Shown: positions 17,377-26,249, counted from the stretch's first letter. The stretch: DNA of 64,000 bases from an uncultured Paracoccaceae bacterium (GCA_947496605.1 CANMDF010000003.1:1-64000), one strand, 5' to 3'. Made by a program: numbers and translations. The notes: generated by a model from the sequence alone, not told the origin.

Positions 17377-18120
17377 ATGAAACTCGCAGGGAAAACCGCC
17401 ATCGTAACCGGCGCAGGGCGTGATATCGGCGCAGCGGTCGCGATCAAGCTCGCCTCGGAAGGTGCGAACGTCGCCATCAACTATTTCTCAAGCTCAAAGG
17501 GTGCAGATGCGACGGTTGCAACAATTGAGGCTGCTGGCGGCAAAGCCATCGCGGTGCAGGGTGATCTAAACAAGAAGGCAGATGTTGATACTCTGGTATC
17601 GAAGACCGTCGAAAGTTTTGGAAGCGTTGATGTATTGGTGAATAATGCGGGCGGCCTGATCGCACGTAAGACGATTGCAGAAATGCCGGTTGAACATTGG
17701 GAAGCCGTCATGAGCCTCAATCTGACAAGCACATTCTTGATGACCCAAGCCTGCTTGGCCCAGATGAAATCGGGGGCAATCGTTAATTTGGCCAGCCAAG
17801 CTGGACGCGATGGCGGTGGGCCGGGTGCCGTGGCATATGCGACTGCGAAGGGTGCAGTCATGACAATGACACGGGGCTTAGCCAAGGAACTCGGCCCCGA
17901 TATTCGTGTGAATGCCTTGTGCCCCGGCATGATCGATACGGACTTTCATAACATCCACACCCCGGATGCGGGTCGTCGCGGGTTTGAAGCCAACGCACCG
18001 CTGAAACGTCAGGGTCACGTGGATGACGCAGCAAACCTCGTTCTGTTCCTTGCCTGCGATGACAGCGCTTTTGTGACTGGGACCAATGTTGATCTAAACG
18101 GCGGAATGCTGTTCTCATAG
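17377..18120 (+). CDS. SDR-family oxidoreductase, probably a DehR/KduD-type uronate reductase
   Basis: A 247-aa classical short-chain dehydrogenase: cofactor motif TGAGRDIG (11-18), NNAG (89-92), N115, and catalytic S140, Y154, K158. ATG 17377 is preferred because AGGAAGG ends six bases before it; the ATG at 17371 touches that site. In uronate operons such SDRs reduce 4-deoxy-L-erythro-5-hexoseulose uronate to 2-keto-3-deoxygluconate, or act as KduD. The neighbouring KdgF-like cupin and KDG kinase fit either role, but the exact substrate and cofactor cannot be read from the sequence. Confidence 0.85.
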   Translation: MKLAGKTAIVTGAGRDIGAAVAIKLASEGANVAINYFSSSKGADATVATIEAAGGKAIAVQGDLNKKADVDTLVSKTVESFGSVDVLVNNAGGLIARKTIAEMPVEHWEAVMSLNLTSTFLMTQACLAQMKSGAIVNLASQAGRDGGGPGAVAYATAKGAVMTMTRGLAKELGPDIRVNALCPGMIDTDFHNIHTPDAGRRGFEANAPLKRQGHVDDAANLVLFLACDDSAFVTGTNVDLNGGMLFS

Positions 18121-18139
18121 ACGAGAGAGGATTCTTCAT

Positions 18140-18451
18140 TTGTCTGACTTTCCGATCATAGAGACCGGTGAAAATGTCACGCGACAGGTGCTATCGGATC
18201 ATCCCGATCTGATGGTCGTCGCCTTTCGGTTTGGTGCTTCGGGTGCGATCGGTGCGCTGCATGATCACCCACATGTTCAATCTACTTATGTTGAAAGTGG
18301 GCGGTTTCGTTTCACCTTAGGTGACAAGGAACAAGAGTTTGGACCTGGCGATAGCTTTGTGATCCCTTCCGGTCAAACCCATGGCTGTATTTGCTTGGTG
18401 CCTGGTACTTTGGTGGATAGCTTCACGCCGCGGCGTGATGACTTCTTGTAG
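18140..18451 (+). CDS. KdgF-like cupin (unsaturated uronate conversion)
   Basis: A 103-aa single-domain cupin with metal-ligand pattern H41-D-H43-P-H45-V-Q47, E52 and H81 (PSGQTHG). Length and motifs match the KdgF group, which speeds the opening of 4,5-unsaturated uronates from alginate or pectin into the linear keto form. The start is a TTG at 18140 with GAGAGG upstream, an uncommon start that may lower its level. It lies between the SDR and KDG kinase genes, so it probably feeds the SDR. A general sugar-binding cupin remains possible. Confidence 0.8.
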   Translation: MSDFPIIETGENVTRQVLSDHPDLMVVAFRFGASGAIGALHDHPHVQSTYVESGRFRFTLGDKEQEFGPGDSFVIPSGQTHGCICLVPGTLVDSFTPRRDDFL

Positions 18452-18456
18452 CTGCC

Positions 18457-19374
18457 GTGCGGTTTCTGGCGATTGGTGAATGCATGGCAGAACTTGCCCC
18501 GTCGGGGCAGTCAAATGAGTTTAAGCTTGGGTTTGCAGGCGATACTTTCAACACCGCCTGGTATCTGGCACGGATCGCACCAGACATTGACGTCAACTAT
18601 CTGACGGCCGTTGGCGACGATGCGATCTCGCGGGATATGCGGACATTTATGCGTGACAGCCAGATTAGCGATTGCCACGTGCAGGTCATAAAAGGCAAAA
18701 CCGTGGGTCTCTACCTCATCCATTTGCAAGATGGAGAGCGCAGCTTTTCGTATTGGCGCGACAGCTCAGCCGCGCGTCAGCTTGCGGCGGATCCAGTTGC
18801 CCTTGTGCAGGCGATCCAAGAGGCTGACCTGATCTATTACTCAGGCATCACGCTCGCGATCCTTGATCCCATGGCGCGGGACATGCTGTTCGATGCTTTG
18901 GATAACGCGCGTGCCTTGGGTAAGACTGTTGCATTTGATACCAATCTGCGGCCAAGGCTATGGGCAAACCCAGAAGAGATGAAGTCGACAATTATGTTGG
19001 CTGCGGGCCGATCGGATATCGTCTTGCCGTCTCATGAAGACGAGGCCGCGTGGTTTGGTGATGTCGATCCGATTGCGACCCTCGAGCGCTATACAAAAAC
19101 GGGCGCGCGGCACGTCGTTGTTAAGAACAGTGCCGAAGCTGTTGTGTATCAGTATGGCAAGGAACGGGGCGAAGTCGCAGTCGATCCCGCCCATGATGTC
19201 GTCGACACGACAGCGGCTGGTGACAGCTTTAACGCGGGCGTACTTTCAGAAATCATCCGGCATGATGATATGGCAAAGGGCATAAGACTTGGGTGCCGTT
19301 TGGCAGGCCAAGTCGTTAGACATAAGGGCGCACTTGTCCCCATCGATCCAGAAGTAGGAGCCGAAGAAGGATGA
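18457..19374 (+). CDS. kdgK: 2-keto-3-deoxygluconate kinase (PfkB family)
   Basis: A 305-aa PfkB-family kinase. The KDG-kinase-like opening (IGECMAELAPSG), the GFAGDTFNTAWYLAR motif (25-39), FDTNLRPRLW (160-169) and the catalytic DTTAAGDSFNAG (D256) are all present. It phosphorylates 2-keto-3-deoxygluconate to KDPG with ATP in the cytoplasm, ready for cleavage by KDPG aldolase, which is not encoded in this window. The start is a GTG at 18457, five bases after the cupin stop. It overlaps uxuA by four bases. Confidence 0.9.
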   Translation: MRFLAIGECMAELAPSGQSNEFKLGFAGDTFNTAWYLARIAPDIDVNYLTAVGDDAISRDMRTFMRDSQISDCHVQVIKGKTVGLYLIHLQDGERSFSYWRDSSAARQLAADPVALVQAIQEADLIYYSGITLAILDPMARDMLFDALDNARALGKTVAFDTNLRPRLWANPEEMKSTIMLAAGRSDIVLPSHEDEAAWFGDVDPIATLERYTKTGARHVVVKNSAEAVVYQYGKERGEVAVDPAHDVVDTTAAGDSFNAGVLSEIIRHDDMAKGIRLGCRLAGQVVRHKGALVPIDPEVGAEEG

Positions 19375-20567
19375 AGCAAACGTGGCGTTGGTTTGGACCT
19401 GACGACCCGATTTCGATTGCAGAAATTAGGCAAACTGGTGCGGCCGGCATCGTCTCTGCATTGCATCATGTGCCAACTGGGCAAATCTGGTCCGTCACGG
19501 ATATCAAACTTCGCCAAAGGCAGATCGCTGAACCTGATGGCTTGGCTTCAGGGTTGACTTGGGATGTGGCCGAAAGTGTCCCTGTTTCCGAAGCGATCAA
19601 GACACAAACAGGCCCGGTCAAAGAACATATCGCGGCCTATAAGCAAAGCCTGCGTAATCTCGCATCATGCGGCATTCACACCGTTTGCTACAACTTCATG
19701 CCGGTCTTGGATTGGACGCGAACCGATCTCAGTTTTCCTTTGCCAAACGGCGGGCATGCAATGCGGTTTGACCTGGTCGATTTCGCAGCCTTCGATTGCT
19801 TCATTCTCGGAAGGGCCAGCGCGCGAGAAGACTATTCAGGCGAAATGCAGGAAATGGCCAAGGCGCGCTTCGCTGACATGAGCGACGAAAATCGGTCACG
19901 ACTATCGCACAACATCGTCTCGGGTCTACCGGGTGCCAATGACGGTTGGTCGCTTGCGGACGTCAGAGATCGCCTCAGCACCTATGCTGGTATTGACGCT
20001 GAGGGGCTTCGCGACAATCTGATTGATTTCCTGTCGGAGATTATTCCTACGGCGGAATCATGCGGCATAAGGCTTTCGTGTCATCCCGATGATCCGCCGT
20101 TTCAATTACTTGGATTACCGCGTGTGATGTCCTCGCAAGCGGATTATTCAAAAGTCTTGAACGCGGTCGACAGCCCAGCAAACGGGATCACCTTCTGTAC
20201 GGGCTCTTTCGGAGTGGCAGATGACTTTGACCCAGTCGCCTTTGTCACTCACCTTGGCCATCGCATTCATTTCGTGCATCTGCGCAATACCGTGCGATCT
20301 GGTGGCTATGAAGGTTTTCGGCACAGTTTTACCGAAGCAGAGCATTTGGTTGGCGATACCGATATGGTCGCCACCGTCCGCGCGCTACTGCGTGAAGAAG
20401 CCCGGCGGCGGAAGCAAGGACATAGAGACTACGAAATCCCGATGCGGCCTGATCACGGGCATGCTTTGTTAAGCGACCACGAAGGACAAATGCAGCCGGG
20501 ATATCCTTTAATAGGAAGGATGCGCGGACTGGCGGAACTACGCGGTGTTATCTTCGCTCTGAGCTGA
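19371..20567 (+). CDS. uxuA: Mannonate dehydratase
   Basis: A 398-aa protein with the typical UxuA start (QTWRWFGPDDPISIAEIRQTGAAGIVSALHH) and full family length. It dehydrates D-mannonate to 2-keto-3-deoxygluconate, the substrate of the kinase encoded just upstream. Metal-binding candidates include H270-like and C-containing segments around RLSCHPDDPP and the HLRN motif. The ATGA overlap with kdgK and an AAGAAGG site support the start. Together the operon handles both mannonate and unsaturated uronates. No mannonate oxidoreductase (uxuB) is present here. Confidence 0.94.
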   Translation: MKQTWRWFGPDDPISIAEIRQTGAAGIVSALHHVPTGQIWSVTDIKLRQRQIAEPDGLASGLTWDVAESVPVSEAIKTQTGPVKEHIAAYKQSLRNLASCGIHTVCYNFMPVLDWTRTDLSFPLPNGGHAMRFDLVDFAAFDCFILGRASAREDYSGEMQEMAKARFADMSDENRSRLSHNIVSGLPGANDGWSLADVRDRLSTYAGIDAEGLRDNLIDFLSEIIPTAESCGIRLSCHPDDPPFQLLGLPRVMSSQADYSKVLNAVDSPANGITFCTGSFGVADDFDPVAFVTHLGHRIHFVHLRNTVRSGGYEGFRHSFTEAEHLVGDTDMVATVRALLREEARRRKQGHRDYEIPMRPDHGHALLSDHEGQMQPGYPLIGRMRGLAELRGVIFALS

Positions 20568-20624
20568 ATACTGGTTTTCATGCTGAGAAAATTGACTTTA
20601 AGGATCGGTCAACTGCCATTGTAA

Positions 20625-20858
20625 GTCTTTACCCAGAACCTCGGGCGTGCGCATCGTGTCTCGTCCCAGCTCAAAGCAGGTATTTGCTGGGTCAACACGT
20701 ACCGCGCCATATCACCGATAGCGCCATTTGGAGGGTATAACCATTCAGGCTATGGGCGTGAAGCGGGGCTTGACGCGATGCACGACTATACCCGCACTAA
20801 GACCACATGGATCAATACATCTGACAAACCAATGACGAACCCCTTTGTCATGCGCTAA
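20625..20858 (+). pseudogene. 3' remnant of a second aldehyde dehydrogenase gene
   Basis: These 77 codons plus TAA translate to the C-terminal end of an aldehyde dehydrogenase: VFTQNLGRAHRVSS…, then CWVNTYRAISPIAPFGG and NPFVMR at the end. By eye, 71 of 77 residues match residues 416-492 of the enzyme at 6965-8443, with many synonymous differences, so it is an old paralogue rather than a fresh copy. There is no start and the homology stops abruptly at 20625, just after the uxuA gene. It lies on the opposite strand to the full gene. Confidence 0.9.
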
Positions 20859-20931
20859 CCGGTATTCACCAAAGATCATTGCCCACCGAATGGGATAAGT
20901 ACCGGGTGTTACTTGGTCAGCCAGGTTGTTC

Positions 20932-22824
20932 CTAAAAGAACAGTGCCAGCCCCGTCATTGAGACCACCAAGAATAAGATGGTCATGATCCCTCCAGATCG
21001 GATGAAATCAACTACGCGGTAACCAGCAGGACCCATGATAAGCGCGTTGACCTGATGGGTTGGTATCAAGAATGAATTCGAAGTTGAGATCGCAACCGTC
21101 AGAGCGAATATGGCAGGGTCTCCACCCGAAGAAACCGCAATAGAAATCGCTAAAGGCACCAGCAGGACTGTTGCGCCGACATTGGACATCACCAGCGTAA
21201 ATATAGTTGCCAGAATGGCCAATCCGACCTGCAATGACCATACTGGCCAACCGTCGAGCAACGTCAGGATTTGCGCAGCGATCCATGCTGCCGTTCCCGT
21301 GTTTTGAACTGCCATACCCAAAGGGATGAGTGACGCCAGCAAGAAGACCGTACTCCAACTCACGGCTGCATAAGCCTCATCTACTGAAAGAACCCGTGAC
21401 AGGATCATGCCAACCGCACCTGCAAGCAATGCAAGAGACAAGAGCAGGTCGGTAAACAATATTAGGCAGAGCGTCATCACAAAGAAGCCAAGTGCCCAAT
21501 TGACCTTATGCGGACGAAGTTCTTCTTGGGGATAATCAGATGTCACAATAACAAAGTTCTGATCAGACTTCATACGGGTCAGCCGCTCCCACTGTGTATG
21601 GACGACCAGCGTATCGCCAGCCTGCAAAAGCACCTCACCGACATGCGTTGCGACATGATCGTCAGTCTCAACATGGCTCAGCGTTTCTTCACCACGGTGA
21701 ATTGCAAGAATGGATAGACCATGTGTCTGGCGCAAACGCAGATCAATCGGGGATTGTCCGATCACAGAAGAACCCGGAGGGATAACAACCTCGGCCACAC
21801 CAGATTCCGTGGCCGCAAAATCATCTGCAAACACGTCTAGCCCTGGTAAAATTTCAAGACCGTAGGGTTCTGCAAACTCATCTTGCAGTACGCGGCGCAG
21901 CCCTAAAATCGCCAAACGCGCGGGGGCCTCGATCACAGTATCCGCCATTGGGGCAATAACTTTGTGGCCCTTGTAGGAAGTTCCCAAAATATAGATGTGA
22001 TGCGCCACCATAATATCGGCCAGCTTTTGGCCGATCAGGATCGACCCCTCAGGGACTCGCACTTCGAACATGTCCGCACGCAGCCCATAAGTGTTCTCAA
22101 CATAGGCCTGCATCGATCGGGCTGCACCCGCATCTTCGCCCCGGCCACGCTGACCGGGCAATATCCAACGGCCCAGCAGCACAAAATAGAGCACGCCAGT
22201 CAGCACCAACATGAGACCAATGGGTGTAACCGAGAACAGACCAAAGGGCTCCATTTGTTGATCTGCGGGCAATGTCCTGTTTGCCGAGATCAACAAGTCG
22301 TTCAGTAGAATCAGCGGCGAAGACCCAACCATCGTGATTGTTCCACCAAGGATCGCACAAAACCCCATCGGCATTGCCAAACGGCTCATCGGGATTTCAG
22401 TGCGGGCCGATATCCGGCTGATCACAGGTAGGAACAACGCTGCTGCACCAACGTTTTGCATAAAAGAGCTGATCACCCCAACGGTGCCGGACACGATTGG
22501 AATGATCCGTGCCTCGGTCGTTCCACCGCGTTTCAGGATCAGCGTTGCGACCTTGGACATCAGGCCGGTTTTATCCAGCCCTGCCCCAATGATCATCACA
22601 GCAATAATGGAAATCACGGCATTTGATGAGAAGCCTGAAAAAAGATCCGCTCCGTTTGAAAGGGTTTCAAGTCCGGGCAATGTACTTAGCCCGCCCAAGA
22701 TCACCATCACAAGGATCGCTGCCAAGTCGATACGTATGATTTCAGACACAAACAGAAAAACCGTGAACGCCAGCAGCCCTAAGACCACCATCATTTCGAA
22801 CGTCAGTACCGTAGCTTGCATCAT
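20932..22824 (-). CDS. SLC13-family permease with two TrkA-C (RCK_C) domains
   Basis: A 630-aa membrane protein. Residues 1-225 and about 450-630 hold the hydrophobic segments of a divalent anion:Na+ symporter-like (DASS/CitMHS) fold. Between them lie two RCK_C-type domains (near 250-310 and 345-410). Paired MQNVGAAALFLPV and MSNVGATVLLVPL segments mark the inverted-repeat transporter halves. Such proteins carry sulfate, di- or tricarboxylates; the substrate is not assignable here. The start at 22824 has AGGGAGA very close; ATG 22821 is an alternative. It is monocistronic as seen and unrelated to the zinc genes that follow. Confidence 0.9.
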   Translation of the reverse strand: MMQATVLTFEMMVVLGLLAFTVFLFVSEIIRIDLAAILVMVILGGLSTLPGLETLSNGADLFSGFSSNAVISIIAVMIIGAGLDKTGLMSKVATLILKRGGTTEARIIPIVSGTVGVISSFMQNVGAAALFLPVISRISARTEIPMSRLAMPMGFCAILGGTITMVGSSPLILLNDLLISANRTLPADQQMEPFGLFSVTPIGLMLVLTGVLYFVLLGRWILPGQRGRGEDAGAARSMQAYVENTYGLRADMFEVRVPEGSILIGQKLADIMVAHHIYILGTSYKGHKVIAPMADTVIEAPARLAILGLRRVLQDEFAEPYGLEILPGLDVFADDFAATESGVAEVVIPPGSSVIGQSPIDLRLRQTHGLSILAIHRGEETLSHVETDDHVATHVGEVLLQAGDTLVVHTQWERLTRMKSDQNFVIVTSDYPQEELRPHKVNWALGFFVMTLCLILFTDLLLSLALLAGAVGMILSRVLSVDEAYAAVSWSTVFLLASLIPLGMAVQNTGTAAWIAAQILTLLDGWPVWSLQVGLAILATIFTLVMSNVGATVLLVPLAISIAVSSGGDPAIFALTVAISTSNSFLIPTHQVNALIMGPAGYRVVDFIRSGGIMTILFLVVSMTGLALFF

Positions 22825-22958
22825 CTCTCCCTAAACAGAAGTTTAGCGACGGAATTTCAATGCGCATAGGGCCAGTTTCGACATCTGTTTATGTGCAAAG
22901 CGACAGCTTACTTATTGCGCTGGTCCCGCAAATCCGGACCACCAGCGCCGGCCGCACG

Positions 22959-23753
22959 CTAACGCGCCGTTTGAAAGCCTCTCAAGACGCTTGAAACGAG
23001 AAAGATCATGGCTGCCACACAGACAATCGAAGGCCCCGCAGGGGTGTCAAAGACATAAGCAGCACGCAATCCAATGACCGCCGATAGCGTGCCTATCAAA
23101 CCCGCGATCAGCGCCATGCCCTCGGGCGTGCGCGACAGGGGGCGGGCCGCTGCAGCAGGGATGATGAGCATGGCGGCAATCAACAATACCCCAACCACTT
23201 TGATCGCAACGGCAACTGTGACCGCCAAAGCCACCGTCAAAGCCAACTGTTCGCGCTTTGGGTCAATCCCGTTGGCGTATGCCAGATCCTCATTAAGCGT
23301 TGCCGTCAGCAACGCCGACCAACGCCAGAAAATCAGCAATATGACAAGCAATGCTCCACCCCAGATCACCGCAAGATCACCGCGTGATACCGCAAGGATA
23401 TCCCCAAACAGATACGCCATCAGGTCAATCCGAATACCAGATAAGAACGATACGGCCACCAACCCAAAAGCAAGTGCCGAATGCGCCAATACACCAAGCA
23501 ACGTATCCATCGCATAGCCGCGTCCAGACAAAAAACTGACCGTCAATGCCATCAATAGGGCAACAATCACAGCACCCACAAAGATCGACATTGAGAACGC
23601 CAAGGATAACGCAACGCCAAGAATAGCCGCATGCGCCGTTGCATCGCCAAAATAAGCCATGCGGCGCCAGACCACAAAACATCCCAGCGGCGCGGCTGCA
23701 AACGCCACCCCGATCCCCGCCAGCGTGGCGCGGACCATAAAATCATCAAGCAT
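22959..23753 (-). CDS. znuB: High-affinity zinc ABC transporter, permease
   Basis: A 264-aa inner-membrane protein of the ABC-3 family with about eight hydrophobic segments, and the RRMAYFGDATAHAAILGVAL signature that contacts the ATPase. It forms the zinc channel with ZnuC and ZnuA. The start shares one base with the znuC stop (TAATG), so it is the last gene of a zur-znuC-znuB operon. Expression should be repressed by Zur when zinc is plentiful. Confidence 0.93.
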   Translation of the reverse strand: MLDDFMVRATLAGIGVAFAAAPLGCFVVWRRMAYFGDATAHAAILGVALSLAFSMSIFVGAVIVALLMALTVSFLSGRGYAMDTLLGVLAHSALAFGLVAVSFLSGIRIDLMAYLFGDILAVSRGDLAVIWGGALLVILLIFWRWSALLTATLNEDLAYANGIDPKREQLALTVALAVTVAVAIKVVGVLLIAAMLIIPAAAARPLSRTPEGMALIAGLIGTLSAVIGLRAAYVFDTPAGPSIVCVAAMIFLVSSVLRGFQTAR

Positions 23754-24508
23754 TATTGAGCGGCCTCTTTGTGGTCGTGATCATGGGCGTGATCACTGTG
23801 GTCATGTCCGTGATCATGTTCATGCCGGTATAAGGCAAGTGCACCGCCCGTCCCCGTTCCAAAGAGCGCCCGGTATTCAGGTGCCGAGGCAACGACGGCA
23901 GGCGTGCCTTCGCAACAGACGTGCCCATTCAGGCAGATCACACGGTCAGAGGCGCTCATGACAACGTGCAATTCATGACTAATCATCAGAACGGCGCATC
24001 CTGTCTCTTGGCGGACCTGTTCGATCTGTTGATAAAATGCAGCCGACCCGCGCTGATCCAGCCCTTGTGTCGCTTCATCCAACAACAACAAATCCGGTTT
24101 TCCAATTAAGGCCCGCGCCAACAAGACGCGCTGAAACTGGCCCCCCGAGAGCTTTGACAGCTGCGCATTTGATAAATCAGGGACGCCCGCCTGTTTGAGC
24201 GCGCGATCTATCTGCGCCTGCCCCACACCGCCAGGTAGTTTCAAAAACCGTGACACGGTCATGGGCAAGGTTTCATCAATGTGAAGACGTTGCGGCACAT
24301 AGCCAAGCTTGACGCCTTGCGCCCGTCCGACCCGACCTTTCACTGGCTTTACCGCACCGATGATCGCACGCAGCAAACTGGTCTTACCAGATCCGTTTGG
24401 ACCAACAATGGTGACGATTTCGCCCGCGGTCACATTTAGTGAAACGCCCGACAATACCTTCTGTGCGCCATAACTGACGCTCAGGTCCTTCACCTCAACA
24501 AGGTTCAT
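23753..24508 (-). CDS. znuC: Zinc ABC transporter ATP-binding protein with histidine-rich tail
   Basis: A 251-aa ATPase: Walker A GPNGSGKT (36-43), signature LSGGQFQRV, Walker B DLLLLDEATQGLD, and the switch histidine in MISHELH. It powers zinc import through ZnuB. The last 25 residues are a histidine/aspartate-rich tail (ALYRHEHDHGHDHSDH…), a probable zinc-binding extension on the cytoplasmic side. It overlaps zur by four bases (ATGA). Confidence 0.94.
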   Translation of the reverse strand: MNLVEVKDLSVSYGAQKVLSGVSLNVTAGEIVTIVGPNGSGKTSLLRAIIGAVKPVKGRVGRAQGVKLGYVPQRLHIDETLPMTVSRFLKLPGGVGQAQIDRALKQAGVPDLSNAQLSKLSGGQFQRVLLARALIGKPDLLLLDEATQGLDQRGSAAFYQQIEQVRQETGCAVLMISHELHVVMSASDRVICLNGHVCCEGTPAVVASAPEYRALFGTGTGGALALYRHEHDHGHDHSDHAHDHDHKEAAQ

Positions 24509-25017
24509 CTATCAGCCTCATCCGCGCAGGAAGGACACACACCTTCGGCTTCAACGACCGTCCGCTCAATAAGGAACCCCGTCGCCTTGGCTGCATCGCC
24601 CAAACTGCCTCTGGCAGGTGAAGAATGCGTTTCAGCAACCGCATCGCAAAGACGGCAAATCAAAAATGCAGGAGCATGAGAATGGCTGGGATGCGTGCAA
24701 GCAATAAACGCATTCAAACGTTCGATTTTATGGGCGAGGCCGTTCGTCACAAGAAAATCAAGAGCCCGGTAAACGATCGGCGGCTGAGAGCCAAAACCTT
24801 CTTCACGTAGCTGATCAAGGATCGCATATGCCCCGACAGCACGATGCTCTTGCAACAAGATTTCCAAAACCCGGCGACGCACTGGCGTGAAGCGGAGTCC
24901 ATCCGCCGCACAGCGCGCTTCAGCAGCGGCAAGCGTATCGCCTACACATGCACTGTGGTCGTGCTGCGCAAACCCTAGCGGGTCGGCAGTCGTATTTTCT
25001 GCTGGAGGACTTGTCAT
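24505..25017 (-). CDS. zur: Zinc uptake regulator (Fur family)
   Basis: A 170-aa Fur-family repressor. It has an N-terminal winged helix (FTPVRRRVLEILLQEHRAVGAYAILDQL), a regulatory metal site (CTHPSHSHAP) and two structural zinc pairs (CRLCD and CPSCADE). With zinc bound it represses the divergent znuA and its own operon. It starts at 25017 and leads zur-znuC-znuB. A Zur-box-like dyad covers its own start codon. Confidence 0.94.
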   Translation of the reverse strand: MTSPPAENTTADPLGFAQHDHSACVGDTLAAAEARCAADGLRFTPVRRRVLEILLQEHRAVGAYAILDQLREEGFGSQPPIVYRALDFLVTNGLAHKIERLNAFIACTHPSHSHAPAFLICRLCDAVAETHSSPARGSLGDAAKATGFLIERTVVEAEGVCPSCADEADR

Positions 25018-25061
25018 GTTATCACATTTCGTTTAGAGCAACTGTAATGTTATAAGATCAC
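25015..25061. promoter_or_regulatory. Two Zur boxes in the zur-znuA intergenic region
   Basis: The best site is GTAATGTTATAAGATCAC at 25044-25061, with a centre of TTATAA and 7 of 9 palindromic pairs. It matches the alphaproteobacterial Zur consensus type (GTAATGTTATAACATTAC). A second, weaker match (CATGTTATCACATT) lies at 25015-25028 over the zur start. Paired sites fit joint zinc repression of both divergent operons. Confidence 0.75.
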
Positions 25062-25073
25062 ATAGGAAAGCCA

Positions 25074-26159
25074 ATGTCCATGAAGCTTGTTCCCCTCTCT
25101 TTGACGGCGTCCCTACTGGGCGGCGTTGCCTTTGCCGACGTTCCGCAGGTTGCTGTAGATATTGCACCTGTGCATTCTTTAGTTGCAAAGGTGATGGAGG
25201 GTGTCGGCACACCTGATCTGATCATTCAGTCTGGCGCCAGCCCGCATGAATATAGCTTGCGCCCGTCAGAGGCATCCGCGTTGCAAGAGGCGGATTTGGT
25301 ATTCTGGACTGGCCCTGATCTGACACCTTGGTTGACGGATACAATCGGAACACTGGCACCTGACGCGGTCGTAACGACCTTGATGGAGGCCGATGGAACA
25401 ATAGAATTGCCGTTCCGTGAGGGCGCTCTCTTCGAAGCTCATAACCACGATGACCATGACGACCATGGTAAGGAAGATGATCATGACGGTCACGGACATG
25501 ACGACCACGCTGAAGACAAAGATCACGACGACCACGGACATGACGATCACGCTGAAGACAAAGACCACGACGACCACGGACATGACGATCACGCTGAAGA
25601 CAAAGATCATGATGACCATGCAGGTCATGAAAGTCATGACCACGGTGCGCATGATCCTCATGCTTGGCTTTCACCGCAAAATGCATCGACTTGGCTAAAT
25701 GCGATTGCCGCCCAGCTCTCTGCTGCTGATCCAGACAACGCTGGTACCTATTTTGCAAATGCAGCCGCAGGCAGGGCGCAAATGGATGCGTTAGTGACCC
25801 AGGTGAATGCCACGCTTGATCCAGTCCGCGGTGGTCGGTTTGTCGTCTTCCACGACGCTTATCAGTATTTTGAAACCGACTTTGACTTCCCCGCTTCCGG
25901 TGCGATCTCTATTGGAGATGCATCTGACCCAAGCCCTGCGCGGATCGCTGAAATCCAAGGGCGCATCGCGAATGAAAGCATCACTTGCGTATTGGCAGAG
26001 CCGCAATTTAATGCCGGGCTCGTTGCAACTGTTCTTGATGGGTCAGAAGCCAACACAGGTGTCATTGATCCTTTGGGAGCAGAGCTGGAACTGGGTGCAA
26101 CGCTCTATCCACAGTTAATCAGCGATATGGCGACTGCCTTTGTTGATTGTCTTGAATAA
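25074..26159 (+). CDS. znuA: Zinc ABC transporter substrate-binding protein with His-rich loop
   Basis: A 361-aa periplasmic protein. A signal peptide ends near residue 22 (VAFA-DVPQ). The cluster A-I fold has metal histidines in GASPHEYSLRPS, AHDPHAWLSP and the late segment near FVVFHDAYQYFE. A long His/Asp-rich loop spans about 122-193 and contains three 14-residue repeats (HDDHAEDKDHDDHG). Such loops collect and buffer zinc before delivery. It is divergent from zur-znuCB and preceded by Zur boxes. The start at 25074 has AGGAAA upstream; ATG 25080 is also possible. Confidence 0.94.
   Translation: MSMKLVPLSLTASLLGGVAFADVPQVAVDIAPVHSLVAKVMEGVGTPDLIIQSGASPHEYSLRPSEASALQEADLVFWTGPDLTPWLTDTIGTLAPDAVVTTLMEADGTIELPFREGALFEAHNHDDHDDHGKEDDHDGHGHDDHAEDKDHDDHGHDDHAEDKDHDDHGHDDHAEDKDHDDHAGHESHDHGAHDPHAWLSPQNASTWLNAIAAQLSAADPDNAGTYFANAAAGRAQMDALVTQVNATLDPVRGGRFVVFHDAYQYFETDFDFPASGAISIGDASDPSPARIAEIQGRIANESITCVLAEPQFNAGLVATVLDGSEANTGVIDPLGAELELGATLYPQLISDMATAFVDCLE
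25497..25622 (+). repeat. Three 42-bp tandem repeats inside znuA
   Basis: Units at 25497-25538, 25539-25580 and 25581-25622 differ mainly at silent positions and encode HDDHAEDKDHDDHG-type blocks (residues 142-183). The repeat keeps the reading frame, so unit number can change by slippage without frameshift. Confidence 0.9.
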
Positions 26160-26249
26160 GTAAGATCGTGCCGTGGCGTTTGCGTCGCGGAAAAAGCCCC
26201 AACAAATACCACCCAGTCTTCAAAATGAGTACTTGACGGAGCATGCCGC

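Noticed and set aside
25497-25622. Tandem repeats suggestive of a CRISPR-like array
   Set aside because: Units are contiguous without spacers, keep the znuA reading frame and encode a typical His-rich loop.
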